DNA of 64,000 nt from Maribacter sp. MJ134 (GTDB lineage: Bacteria; Bacteroidota; Bacteroidia; Flavobacteriales; Flavobacteriaceae), in NCBI RefSeq assembly GCF_003970695.1, contig NZ_CP034570.1, positions 1,426,001 to 1,490,000 on the forward strand, in the 5' to 3' direction. A program made the translations under genes and the position numbers. Numbering within the stretch: position 1 is the first letter of the stretch; the number at the start of each line of letters is the position of its first letter. The notes beneath the pieces are model-generated. The model saw only the letters and a list, made by a program, of their open reading frames with translations. It had not been told where the DNA came from and made no database searches. This document shows, one piece after another, positions 1-8,769 of this stretch.

Positions 1-1
1 C

Positions 2-442
2 ATAAAAGACGGAGCCAAAATGGTGAACGCGGTCAGTAATTCCGTGGTGCCTAAATTCACCATCGTTATTGGCAACAGCTATGGTGCGGGGAATTACGCC
101 ATGTGCGGAAAAGCCTATGACCCCAGATTTATCGTCGCATGGCCAAGTGCGGAGTTAGCGGTTATGAGCGGAAATTCTGCGGCAAAAGTACTTTTACAGA
201 TTGAAAAAGCTTCCTTGAAGAAGAAGGGTGAAACGATAACCGAAGCCAAAGAAAAAGAACTGTTCGATAAAATCAAGAAACGCTATGACCGGCAAGTATC
301 ACCTTATTACGCTGCGGCCCGTTTATGGACCGATGCCATCATAGACCCACTTGATACTAGAAAATGGGTTTCAATGGGTATAGAAGCTGCCAATCATGCA
401 CCGATTGAAAAGGCTTTTAATATGGGCGTTTTACAGGTATAA
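2..442 (+). CDS. Acyl-CoA carboxylase beta subunit, C-terminal part (partial)
   Basis: This is the C-terminal end of the carboxyltransferase (beta) subunit of a biotin-dependent acyl-CoA carboxylase, which moves CO2 from carboxybiotin to an acyl-CoA. The frame is open to the left edge of the window, so the true start lies upstream; the ATG at 20 is internal. Visible family features are the GNSYGAGNYAMCGKAYDPRF segment, matching the oxyanion-hole and acyl-CoA region of methylcrotonyl- and propionyl-CoA carboxylases, followed by WPSAELAVMSG. The C-terminal part (YAAARLWTDAIIDPLDTRKW) is typical of methylcrotonyl-CoA-type subunits, but substrate cannot be fixed from this fragment. The gene ends one base before the stop of the convergent gene. 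Confidence 0.88.
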   Translation: MKDGAKMVNAVSNSVVPKFTIVIGNSYGAGNYAMCGKAYDPRFIVAWPSAELAVMSGNSAAKVLLQIEKASLKKKGETITEAKEKELFDKIKKRYDRQVSPYYAAARLWTDAIIDPLDTRKWVSMGIEAANHAPIEKAFNMGVLQV

Positions 443-443
443 A

Positions 444-1583
444 CTATTCACTTTCTAAATTGACATTGACTCTGGTTCTATCTAGAATTTTAATCCGTTT
501 GGTTTTCATATACGCTGCTTTAAAGATAATTAAATCCCCTTTTTGGGCCTTTAGGACATATCTGCCTTGCGCATTGGCTACGGTAGATTCACCGTTCATT
601 TCATTGGTAATAGTTGCACCTGAAACCCCACGCCCTGCAAAGAAAACAAAGCCTGAAATATTCAAGTTCGTCGCTTTCTTTCCCTTAGCCACCATAGCCT
701 TGGAATTACGGGCGGGCTTATCGGAATAATAGGTAGAATTCAATTGATACGCCATAGCTGATTTTTCTAATTTTTCCCACGCCGCCAGACTCGCGTATTT
801 TCTATAAGAGTGTGTATACTTATTAGGAGCTGCCATGAGCACCAAGCTCACTTTTTTGGCTCCATATATTTTTAATAGTTCCAAACTCAGAATAAAATCG
901 TTCTTGACATAGATATCGTAAGGCGATAAATCTACCTTAGATACCCTCGCGTTTTTACCTATTGTATGAAAAATACTCTTACCAGAAGTATTCAGGTTAG
1001 TGCCCGGAAAACTCTTAAAACCGTCTTCATCATAAATATTAATGCGTACAAGAAGACTATCCGAGGCATTGGAGGCAACTTCAAAAACCAAGTCCTCTAG
1101 TTTTCTGAGACCTTTTTTTACTTTTATTTTTGTGGCCAGTTCTCCGCCTAAAGCAATATTATCCTTCCAATAGCCATAAATTTTCTCACCAGTATTTTGA
1201 TAGCCAATAATTTCCTGAATCTCATAAGCGCCCTTATTGGTTACTACAATCTCATTTAGTTTTACTATTTCTGGCTGTAGTACTATTTCAGGGTATTCAT
1301 TATAAGCGAACTGCAAATCTTTTACCGCTCGTTTAAATGTTTTATAACCGATTGAAGAAAATTGCAAGGAATCCTTAAGGCTATATTCCTCTTTGTTCAA
1401 TTCTAAATGAAATAGGCCCTCTTCATCACTAACGGTCCCGACACCTCTATTGACGATACCAATGTTTACATAAGGCAGGAAATCCTTGGTTTCAGCGTCT
1501 AGTACACGACCCTTATAATCTTGTTGTGCATACATCGGTAAGCAGGAAAGGGCGACTAAAATTATAAATAATATTTTCCGCAT
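444..1583 (-). CDS. Exported protein with two carboxypeptidase-regulatory-like domains
   Basis: A 379-residue protein with a Sec signal peptide (residues 1 to about 19, ending MYAQ). Residues about 22-105 form a carboxypeptidase-regulatory-like (CarboxypepD_reg / DUF4480-type) beta-sandwich with the usual 'G-V-LDAET-LPYVNIGI' start and end in LNEIVVTNKG, the motif that in SusC-type receptors links this domain to the plug. There is no plug after it. A middle region of about 200 residues resembles nothing I recognise. A second similar beta domain sits at about 307-378 (NISGFVFFAGRGVSGATITN). It is the last gene of a minus-strand run with three plug-domain proteins, so a shared envelope role is likely. 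Function unknown. Confidence 0.75.
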   Translation of the reverse strand: MRKILFIILVALSCLPMYAQQDYKGRVLDAETKDFLPYVNIGIVNRGVGTVSDEEGLFHLELNKEEYSLKDSLQFSSIGYKTFKRAVKDLQFAYNEYPEIVLQPEIVKLNEIVVTNKGAYEIQEIIGYQNTGEKIYGYWKDNIALGGELATKIKVKKGLRKLEDLVFEVASNASDSLLVRINIYDEDGFKSFPGTNLNTSGKSIFHTIGKNARVSKVDLSPYDIYVKNDFILSLELLKIYGAKKVSLVLMAAPNKYTHSYRKYASLAAWEKLEKSAMAYQLNSTYYSDKPARNSKAMVAKGKKATNLNISGFVFFAGRGVSGATITNEMNGESTVANAQGRYVLKAQKGDLIIFKAAYMKTKRIKILDRTRVNVNLESE

Positions 1584-1586
1584 AAT

Positions 1587-3344
1587 TTAATTTGAAACAA
1601 TTGAAAGCACATTCGAAACCGTAAACAATTGCTGGCTTACGTTTTTTAGACTCAACTTAAAGACTTTAGTTTCTTTACGCTGTGACGCACTACCGTAGTT
1701 GTGGTAGATAGTTGCTTTCAAATAAGTAGGTGTTAAACTTTTGTTTCCAAAATATTTAGCGTTTACTTTCCATACCCCTTTAATACTTTCATCTATAAGA
1801 TATTCTTCACTTGAGAAACCGGATATCTTCTTGTTCTTGAAACTTTCTGCATCGGCAAAGAGCGAATGTTCCGATTTGAAATAATTTCCCTCTGGGTTTA
1901 CGAACTGTAGCTCGAACTCCGCCTCACTATCGTTCCATTCGAATACCAATCGCGTACCTTTGAACTCATCGTCCAGCACTAAATTCTTTAGTTCTCTTTT
2001 GCTCAACAGGTCTTTACCCTTAAAGGCGATAAGATTGTTCAGCTCGCGTTCCATGATAATGTTCTGGTCGTCCTCCGCCCTTAGAAAACCCTCTTTCAAT
2101 AGATAACCGTATCTGGCATACATTGTCGCTGCTCTTTTATACTCCCCTATTTCACGGTAACTGTTCGCCAAGTCCATATAGGACTGTCCATAATTGGCTC
2201 GAAGGATAAAGAGTTCCTTGTAAAGCTCATTGGCTTTCTTGAAGCTTCCTTCCTCTTGGTAAAGGTATGCCAGGGATTTTAAGGCCATAGGGTCGGAAGC
2301 GAATAGCTCTTTATGTTCTTCGATGATACCGTCAGCGAATACACCGTTCCCTAGTTCCTTTGAAAAATACTGATACGCATCCAAAACAAAGTGGTAGGAT
2401 TTACCGTATTGTGCCGATTGTTCCCTATAAATTTTCTTCGCCTCCTCTTCGGTTACACTACTCCTAAATTGCCTCAGATATTCCGGCTCGTTCGAGGAGG
2501 TATCGAATGCCAGGGCGTCGTTTGAATAAATATTGTTTCGAAGTTTTGCTTGATCATAATTTTCGATACCATTGGCACCGGGTGAGAAATTACCCGTTTT
2601 AGTGTTGATGATGACAATACCTGCCTTAGCCATGGTCCCATATTTAGTTAAACCGGAAAACGAAGGGATAACTGCAATTCTCTTTATATTAGAAATATCG
2701 ACCATTGCACACGGCAAGCTATCAAATATCGTTCCATCCACTTCATAAATTGAACCTCCTCCTCCTGCATTTCCTAAAGAAGTAACTTTCCTCATGGTTG
2801 TCTCCAAAAGACCCGTTGCAGGATTGCACCTCGACGCTACTCCTGCAAATCGATTATTGATTAGGAAGGATAAATCGGGATAGACAATTTTAATTTCTTT
2901 CTCATCAACGGTTCGCATAGAATAGCCCACAACATCCTTATCCAAAATCCCAAACATGGTCTTTATTAGATTGGGATTGGTGTTATATTCTTGAAAGAGT
3001 TCTTTTTGGGTCTTACGTGGTAGGGTCTTGGTCACGGTAACATTATCCAGTTCGTTTACCTCCGGCACCATGACGATATTTAATGTTCTGCTTATATCCT
3101 CGGCAAGTATTTCTACGGTTTCAAAGCCAATATGACTATACCTTATTAGAGTACCCTCATTTACTTTGAGGCTATAAAAACCATTAACATCCGTTTTGGT
3201 TCCTTCATCCGAATTGGATATGGTAATGTTAACATCCCCGATTGGGGCCAGACCGTCCGTAACCTTACCCGTAACTGTGATTTCATTTTGTTGACCCCAT
3301 ACAATAGAGGTAAACAGCCATAACATGACAGTGAATCTATACAT
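1587..3344 (-). CDS. Barrel-less TonB-receptor plug protein with TPR and DUF2135-like domains (paralog 1)
   Basis: A 585-residue exported protein. Order of parts: signal peptide (1-18, ends VWGQ); carboxypeptidase-regulatory-like domain (about 22-100) ending NELDNVTVTKT; a SusC-type plug (about 125-250) with IYEVDGTIFDS and IKRIAVIPSFSGLTKYGTMAKAGIVIINTK; TPR-like helices (about 350-430, SYMDLANSYREIGEYKRA); and a C-terminal beta domain (about 470-575, RLVFEWNDSEAEFELQFVNP) that I read as DUF2135/YfaP-like. A normal SusC would continue for 600-700 residues of beta-barrel after the plug; here there is none, so the protein cannot form a channel alone. It is adjacent to its closest paralog, whose C-terminal half is nearly identical. 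Role unknown; probably periplasmic or surface-associated. Confidence 0.75.
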   Translation of the reverse strand: MYRFTVMLWLFTSIVWGQQNEITVTGKVTDGLAPIGDVNITISNSDEGTKTDVNGFYSLKVNEGTLIRYSHIGFETVEILAEDISRTLNIVMVPEVNELDNVTVTKTLPRKTQKELFQEYNTNPNLIKTMFGILDKDVVGYSMRTVDEKEIKIVYPDLSFLINNRFAGVASRCNPATGLLETTMRKVTSLGNAGGGGSIYEVDGTIFDSLPCAMVDISNIKRIAVIPSFSGLTKYGTMAKAGIVIINTKTGNFSPGANGIENYDQAKLRNNIYSNDALAFDTSSNEPEYLRQFRSSVTEEEAKKIYREQSAQYGKSYHFVLDAYQYFSKELGNGVFADGIIEEHKELFASDPMALKSLAYLYQEEGSFKKANELYKELFILRANYGQSYMDLANSYREIGEYKRAATMYARYGYLLKEGFLRAEDDQNIIMERELNNLIAFKGKDLLSKRELKNLVLDDEFKGTRLVFEWNDSEAEFELQFVNPEGNYFKSEHSLFADAESFKNKKISGFSSEEYLIDESIKGVWKVNAKYFGNKSLTPTYLKATIYHNYGSASQRKETKVFKLSLKNVSQQLFTVSNVLSIVSN

Positions 3345-3353
3345 ATTCAGGCT

Positions 3354-5105
3354 TTAATTACCCACCACGGTGGACATATTAGAGACCGTAAACAATTGCT
3401 GGTTCACGTTCCTTAGGCTTAGTTTAAATACCTTGGTCTCCTTACGTTGCGATGCACTACCGAAGTTATGGTATATAGTTGCTTTTAGATACGTTGGGGT
3501 AAGGCTTTTGTTGCCGAAGTATTTGGCATTTACTTTCCACACTCCTTTTACACTGTCGTCTATAAGGTATTCCTCACTGGAGAATCCTGATATCTTTTCA
3601 TCTTTGATACGATCTGCATCGGCCAGCAACGAATGTTCCGACTTGAAATAATTTCCCTCGGGATTCACGAACTGTAGTTCAAACTCCGCCTCACTGTCGT
3701 TCCACTCGAATACCAGGCGCGTACCGTCGAACTCATCGTCCAAGACCAAATTCTTTAGTTCTCTTCTAGATAACAATTCTCTACCTTTTAAAGCAATAAG
3801 ATTGTTCAATTCCCTATCCATGATAATACCTAAATCTCCCTCAGCTCTTAAGAAGCCTTCTTCCAACAAGTAACCATATCTAGCATAAATTGCCGCAGCT
3901 CTTTGGTTTTCTCCAATCTCGCGATAACTATTGGCCAAATCCATATAACTCTGCGCGTAATTGGGTCTAAGACGAAAAACTTCTTTATATACTTCATTGG
4001 CTTCTTTGAGTCTGTCTTCTGCTTGATAGGTATAGGCTAGCGCTTTTAAAGCTAGGGGATTATCATAAATGACTTGTTTGTTGTTTTCAATAATACCGTC
4101 TGCAAAATCAGTATTTTTCCATCTATTAGAAAAATGGTCGTAAGCGTCCAAAATATAGAAATATGAACTTCTGTAAACCTTTATCTGCTCATTGTATGTG
4201 GCGATGGCCTCGGCCTCGCTTTTACTATCCATTAATTTAGTAAGGTAGATAGGTCTATCTTTTTTTAAATCCTCACTGGTAAGTACATCCCCGTTAAATT
4301 TATTGTTCCGAAGTCTTGCCATGTCATATGGCTTATCCGTACCAGGCTCTGGGAAATAGTTAGCTCCTTTGGTGTTAATGACTATGACACCTCCATTTGC
4401 TGCTCCTCCATATTTTGTAACGGCCCCTAGACCGCTGATTACAGCAATCCGTTCTATATTTTCTATTTGTAAAAAATTAGGGAAATCTGTAATAATCAAT
4501 CCATCAACATCATAAATCGCTGGAAAAAATCCAAGAGCACCTCCTCGTAAGTAAACGGTAGGATTTAAAAAATCTAGACCATTTCTTTCTACCCTAACAC
4601 CAGGAAAACGATATTGTAAAACTGTAGCTATATCTATACCTATGGGATTTAAATCTTTACCTTCTGCAATGCGCACGGCAAAACTGGTAACATCCTTATC
4701 CAAGATACCAAAGGCGGTGTTTATAAGATTTTTATTGGTAGCATATTCCGCTCTCAATTGTTTCTGCGATTTCAACACCGTTTTTTCAACGACCACTTCA
4801 TCCAATTGATTTACTTCTGGGGTCAATTCAATATTTAAAATACGCGTCACATCTTCAACCACTATTTCTAAAGTACGCATGCTGGGATAGGCATAGGAAA
4901 CTAATTGTCCTGGTCTGGCATTAATGGTATACCTGCCTTCCATATCCGTTTTGGTAGCTTCCTCTGAACCGGAGACTTTTATTTCAGCATTAATAAGAGG
5001 TGTATCGAGATAAGTGACCACTCCTTTTATAGTGTTCAATTTTTCCTGTGCAAAAGAAAATGCACTAACAGTACAGACGAGTAATAGGACAACGGCTTTT
5101 TTCAT
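3354..5105 (-). CDS. Barrel-less TonB-receptor plug protein with TPR and DUF2135-like domains (paralog 2)
   Basis: A 583-residue paralog of the downstream gene with the same architecture: signal peptide (ends SFAQ), carboxypeptidase-regulatory-like domain, TonB-box-like LDEVVVEKT, plug (IYDVDGLIITDFPN ... KYGGAANGGVIVINTK), TPR helices and a DUF2135-like C-terminal domain. The plug halves of the two paralogs differ strongly, while the last 230 or so residues are almost the same, which suggests gene conversion or selection for a common C-terminal partner. The gap to the next gene is nine bases, so the genes are probably co-transcribed. There is no beta-barrel. Function not known. Confidence 0.75.
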   Translation of the reverse strand: MKKAVVLLLVCTVSAFSFAQEKLNTIKGVVTYLDTPLINAEIKVSGSEEATKTDMEGRYTINARPGQLVSYAYPSMRTLEIVVEDVTRILNIELTPEVNQLDEVVVEKTVLKSQKQLRAEYATNKNLINTAFGILDKDVTSFAVRIAEGKDLNPIGIDIATVLQYRFPGVRVERNGLDFLNPTVYLRGGALGFFPAIYDVDGLIITDFPNFLQIENIERIAVISGLGAVTKYGGAANGGVIVINTKGANYFPEPGTDKPYDMARLRNNKFNGDVLTSEDLKKDRPIYLTKLMDSKSEAEAIATYNEQIKVYRSSYFYILDAYDHFSNRWKNTDFADGIIENNKQVIYDNPLALKALAYTYQAEDRLKEANEVYKEVFRLRPNYAQSYMDLANSYREIGENQRAAAIYARYGYLLEEGFLRAEGDLGIIMDRELNNLIALKGRELLSRRELKNLVLDDEFDGTRLVFEWNDSEAEFELQFVNPEGNYFKSEHSLLADADRIKDEKISGFSSEEYLIDDSVKGVWKVNAKYFGNKSLTPTYLKATIYHNFGSASQRKETKVFKLSLRNVNQQLFTVSNMSTVVGN

Positions 5106-5171
5106 GGCATCAATTTTTTATTAAGATAAGAAAAAGACCACAAGAATTAAGCCATCTTATGATTTGATTAA

Positions 5172-7355
5172 CTAAATTTTTAAAGCAATAATTTCTTTTT
5201 TAGGATTTTGACCGTCTAGATATAGCCAGACCAATTTCTTTGTTTGTGAAGGATATCCAAAATTAGTGTAAACGGAACACAACAAAACCAAAGGCTCTGA
5301 ATTGTCCCTCTCTAAGTTACCTAGGAAATCCGCATTTATTTTCCAATTGCCTTTGAGATCGTCATACAATTCAAACTCCTCCATAGCGTAACCTAAACTT
5401 ACTTCCTCTTCAATTCTACCACTATTCGCCGCACTGGTATGCTCCCAATTGAAATAACGGTTTTGAGGATTAACGAATTGAACGTTGAATTCTGTTTTAG
5501 CATTGCTCCACTCCACTAGGAGACGCACATTCATCTGCGTATTCTTAAAATAGGGTTCCGCTACCTTGGTTACATCCAAAACATCTCGTTTTTGAAAAAT
5601 TAAATTCTTGATTTCTCTTTCTAAGGATTTGTTTATAGGGCTTACATCCATTGCACCATAAGCACCCCCGTTAGCCAGGGTAATGAGACGGTCCAATGCC
5701 GCTTGATATTCTTTTTGCTCAAGTTGTAATTTAACCTCGGTGAAAAAGGGTTGTAATGCGGTGGGCTTCACGGTATTTAGCTGGTTATTGAGAATTTGTA
5801 CGGCATCATAATCTCCTAAATATCGCAAGGACAGGGCTACAAGCCTTAAGTACGATTCTTTGTCAATATTCTTCTCCCATAGATTAGATATCACTCTAGC
5901 AGCTAACTTGCGGTCCTTATCCTTGAAAAACTCAAAAGCATCTAGGTAAAAAGAATCGTTGTTCTCATTGAAGTTTCGTAAGGTCAAATACTTACCATAT
6001 GCCTTATCCATATCCGTATAGGTCTCCAGAGCTTTGGTAAGTGCGGATTTCGTAATAGTGATTTTTGCCTCAGGGTCATAAACATTATTTTGAGCCAAGG
6101 CCGTATTTTTTGTTCCACCAGTACCCCCACCGTAAGATGCGGTTTTTGTCGTTATTAAGATTACACCATTGTTACCAGCCGAGCCGTACCTATTGGTAGC
6201 TGCGTAACCTTTAAGCACCGTGATATCAGCTACATTGTCGGGGTTTACAAAGCTCGATGCGGCATTGCTAGAACTACCGAAGGAAGAATCGTTCTGCTCC
6301 ATAGGAACCCCATCGATAACAATAAGTCCGTAATTATTACCCAATATAGTGGCGTTTGTCCGCATAGTGACTTGGGTAAGGTCTTCTCCAGGACCAAGAT
6401 TGACCCCAGAGAACCTTCCTTGTACCGATTGTCTAATATCTGTCTGTATAGGGGTTATGTCTTCCGAATCGATTGATTGCACCGCATAACCGATTTCTTC
6501 CTTGCTTTTGAGGCCATTTCCCGTATTCACAAGATCTTCTGAGATTGCATTGACCCGTTGTTCCGTTACAACCACTTCGTCCAATGTGGTTACATTGGCT
6601 TTTAAGAAAACATCTAAGCTTTTATTAAAGTAACCGATTGGAACGGTTTTCATCGTTTTATTTGCCCTGCTGGTAATTAGAATAGAATCACCAGGAACCG
6701 CGGGCAAGGAAAATTTACCACTACTATCTGTCTTAATTATCTTGTTACTTCCAATAATTCTAATTTCAATATCGTTGGTAGGGACATTGTCAATATAAAC
6801 CGTACCGGTTATTTCTTTTTTATTCGGAAGTTCCTTTGCTGCCGCGGTGGCTTTTATATTATCCGGTAATATGGCTGCAAAATCCATTAATCTTCCACGA
6901 CCTACTAGAGCAGATTTTTTCAAGAATTCCTCATTCCTGTCCAAAGCGCTACTGATAACATAATTACCCTTTTTTACGGGTAAAACCTCATCAGGCACTA
7001 AGGCATTACCGTCGGTAAAAAAATATACCGTTTTATTCGCAATCTTGGCGGCAAGACCCTCATAGACTGTTGCGCCATCCGGAACGACGGAAGTTAGGGT
7101 AGTTTTCAATTCGCTCCAATCCCCGTTATTAATCTGAAAAACCTTCTCCTCTATAGCGATATCAAAAAGCAAGAGTTGAACGGTTTGGTCGGGACTTCTT
7201 TTAAAAATTTTCTCTAAAATTTCAAATTCCTTTTCCATATCTCGGCTCAACATGGAGAATGAAGTGTCCCAACAAATTGTAATCGTATTGTTTTCTACCC
7301 CCTGGGCAGTTAGCAGATTTGCCAATAAAATAACTAGGATACTTAGTCTTTTCAT
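5172..7355 (-). CDS. VWA domain - carboxypeptidase-regulatory - TonB plug - DUF2135-like fusion protein
   Basis: A 727-residue exported protein with a signal peptide (ends LLTAQG). A von Willebrand factor A domain follows (about 24-170) with a metal-ion-dependent adhesion motif, DTSFS at D30/S32/S34. Next come a carboxypeptidase-regulatory-like domain (about 180-258), LDEVVVTEQ, and a very typical SusC plug (about 285-413: LIVIDGVPM, ITVLKGYAATNRYGSAGNNGVILITTK). The rest is a helical TPR-like stretch and a C-terminal DUF2135-like domain (about 612-718, RLLVEWSNAKTEFNVQFVNP). The barrel of a true receptor is missing. VWA and DUF2135 occur together in YfaP-type envelope proteins, but the insertion of a plug between them is unusual. 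It is the first of three plug genes on this strand and lies five bases after the M24 peptidase gene. Confidence 0.75.
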   Translation of the reverse strand: MKRLSILVILLANLLTAQGVENNTITICWDTSFSMLSRDMEKEFEILEKIFKRSPDQTVQLLLFDIAIEEKVFQINNGDWSELKTTLTSVVPDGATVYEGLAAKIANKTVYFFTDGNALVPDEVLPVKKGNYVISSALDRNEEFLKKSALVGRGRLMDFAAILPDNIKATAAAKELPNKKEITGTVYIDNVPTNDIEIRIIGSNKIIKTDSSGKFSLPAVPGDSILITSRANKTMKTVPIGYFNKSLDVFLKANVTTLDEVVVTEQRVNAISEDLVNTGNGLKSKEEIGYAVQSIDSEDITPIQTDIRQSVQGRFSGVNLGPGEDLTQVTMRTNATILGNNYGLIVIDGVPMEQNDSSFGSSSNAASSFVNPDNVADITVLKGYAATNRYGSAGNNGVILITTKTASYGGGTGGTKNTALAQNNVYDPEAKITITKSALTKALETYTDMDKAYGKYLTLRNFNENNDSFYLDAFEFFKDKDRKLAARVISNLWEKNIDKESYLRLVALSLRYLGDYDAVQILNNQLNTVKPTALQPFFTEVKLQLEQKEYQAALDRLITLANGGAYGAMDVSPINKSLEREIKNLIFQKRDVLDVTKVAEPYFKNTQMNVRLLVEWSNAKTEFNVQFVNPQNRYFNWEHTSAANSGRIEEEVSLGYAMEEFELYDDLKGNWKINADFLGNLERDNSEPLVLLCSVYTNFGYPSQTKKLVWLYLDGQNPKKEIIALKI

Positions 7356-7360
7356 ATTTT

Positions 7361-8707
7361 CTAATTGCCTTGATGCGTTTTTAAACGGGGTATTAACATA
7401 AGTTCTGTTTGTCTACCGTTAACGTATCTAAATCCGTTCGCTCCAAAAAAACCTGCTTCTTCCAACATAATTCTAATATCCCGGTTCCATTCTGGAATAG
7501 TAATCGTGGTATTTAGTTCTATGGCGTAAACGGTATTCGGGTTTAGCGGATAGTTCTCCCCATCGTCCTTCATTACGCCACCTTGAGCATCCCACATACC
7601 AATGGTTGTTCCTGCAGAATGACCGTATAAACCAAGAGGATGCGTATAGATAGAAGGCCTTAAACCTGCCGCTTTTGCCTCAGCTAATGATTTTGCCAAA
7701 ATTTCGTTCCCTGTTTTGCCTGTAACCATGTTCCCGGTCAAAAAGTCTTGGACACGATTCCCATCTTTTAATCCATTGATTAAAAAGTCAGGCGCAGCTT
7801 TTTCCTCTGGTTTTAGAACATAGGCTAATTCCTGACAATCTGTATTGAGTCTTAAATAGGTAATGCCAAAATCGCAATGCAACAAATCTCCCGGAAGAAT
7901 GACCATATCGTCCGGCCTGCCGGAGAACGAATAGAGGTGACCTACCAAATCTTCTTTTGAACGCTGTACATCAACCGTTGGATGAAACCAGGTTTCCAGC
8001 CCTAAATCGGTTACCTTTTGACGCATCCACCATTCTACTTCGGTGGTCGTAGTTACCCCTGGAGTAATTACTTTTTCAGAAAAAGCTTCGGCGATAATAT
8101 CATGGGTGATATCTACCAATTGGTTGTAAATGACCATTTCTCTTTCTGTTCGGGTTTCTATCCATCTCACCGCCAATTGCTCGGCAGAAACAACTCTTTT
8201 TTGAAAGCTCTTGGGAAGATTTTGCATGAACTCGTCATAATCTGTCTTATCCAATCCATCCGCAATATTGTGGTCCTTAGAAAAATTGAGCCCTATTTTC
8301 TTAGGATTTCTCTCTGTAATTAACTGCATGAGCCGCTTCCACTGATTTGGTTCCTTTTCCTTATCCCAAGCAGATTTAATACTCTTTCCTACATTATAGC
8401 GAGCAACCGCTAGTTTTTCAATGGTATTATTGGTCTTATCTCTGTAAAATAAAAGAATAGTTCTTCTCCTTGCATTTAACCAAGTAGCCGGAAGCATGGT
8501 CTTGATCACCGGGTCTTCATTATATTCCCTAGAAATAACGACCCACATATCAATATCGGAAGCGTCCATCAATTGCGGAAGCAAATTATTAAAACGATTT
8601 TCTAAAATTTCATCGACCACCACGGCCCGTTTGTTTTCAGGTAAAATTTGTTGTCCAGAAACCTGTAAAACAATGAGTAGAAGTATAAGTTTAACAACGT
8701 TATGCAT
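7361..8707 (-). CDS. Secreted M24-family metallopeptidase (Xaa-Pro aminopeptidase-like)
   Basis: A 448-residue protein with a short signal peptide (ends QVSGQQ). The C-terminal 'pita-bread' domain carries the metal ligands of family M24: D279 (HCDFG), D290 (LNTDCQE), H363 (YGHSAGT), E397 (YAIELNT) and E416 or E417 (MLEEAG). The N-terminal half is a creatinase-like domain. The fold and ligands fit removal of an N-terminal residue before proline, acting in the periplasm or outside, but the exact substrate cannot be read from the sequence. It is the first gene of the minus-strand run that continues into the plug-domain proteins, and is separated from the divergent SGNH gene by 62 bases. Confidence 0.85.
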   Translation of the reverse strand: MHNVVKLILLLIVLQVSGQQILPENKRAVVVDEILENRFNNLLPQLMDASDIDMWVVISREYNEDPVIKTMLPATWLNARRRTILLFYRDKTNNTIEKLAVARYNVGKSIKSAWDKEKEPNQWKRLMQLITERNPKKIGLNFSKDHNIADGLDKTDYDEFMQNLPKSFQKRVVSAEQLAVRWIETRTEREMVIYNQLVDITHDIIAEAFSEKVITPGVTTTTEVEWWMRQKVTDLGLETWFHPTVDVQRSKEDLVGHLYSFSGRPDDMVILPGDLLHCDFGITYLRLNTDCQELAYVLKPEEKAAPDFLINGLKDGNRVQDFLTGNMVTGKTGNEILAKSLAEAKAAGLRPSIYTHPLGLYGHSAGTTIGMWDAQGGVMKDDGENYPLNPNTVYAIELNTTITIPEWNRDIRIMLEEAGFFGANGFRYVNGRQTELMLIPRLKTHQGN

Positions 8708-8740
8708 TTTTAAATTTTTGGTTTAAAATACGTTTTTTTT

Positions 8741-8766
8741 AAGGTACAGAAAAATAGAAGTACCTT
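8741..8766 (+). promoter_or_regulatory. Small hairpin in front of the SGNH lipoprotein start codon
   Basis: AAGGTAC (8741-8747) and GTACCTT (8760-8766) are perfect 7-base inverted repeats with a 12-base A-rich loop, ending three bases before the ATG at 8770. If transcribed, the stem would cover the ribosome-binding region. It could also be a protein site. No T-tract follows, so a terminator is unlikely. Confidence 0.3.
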
Positions 8767-8769
8767 TAA

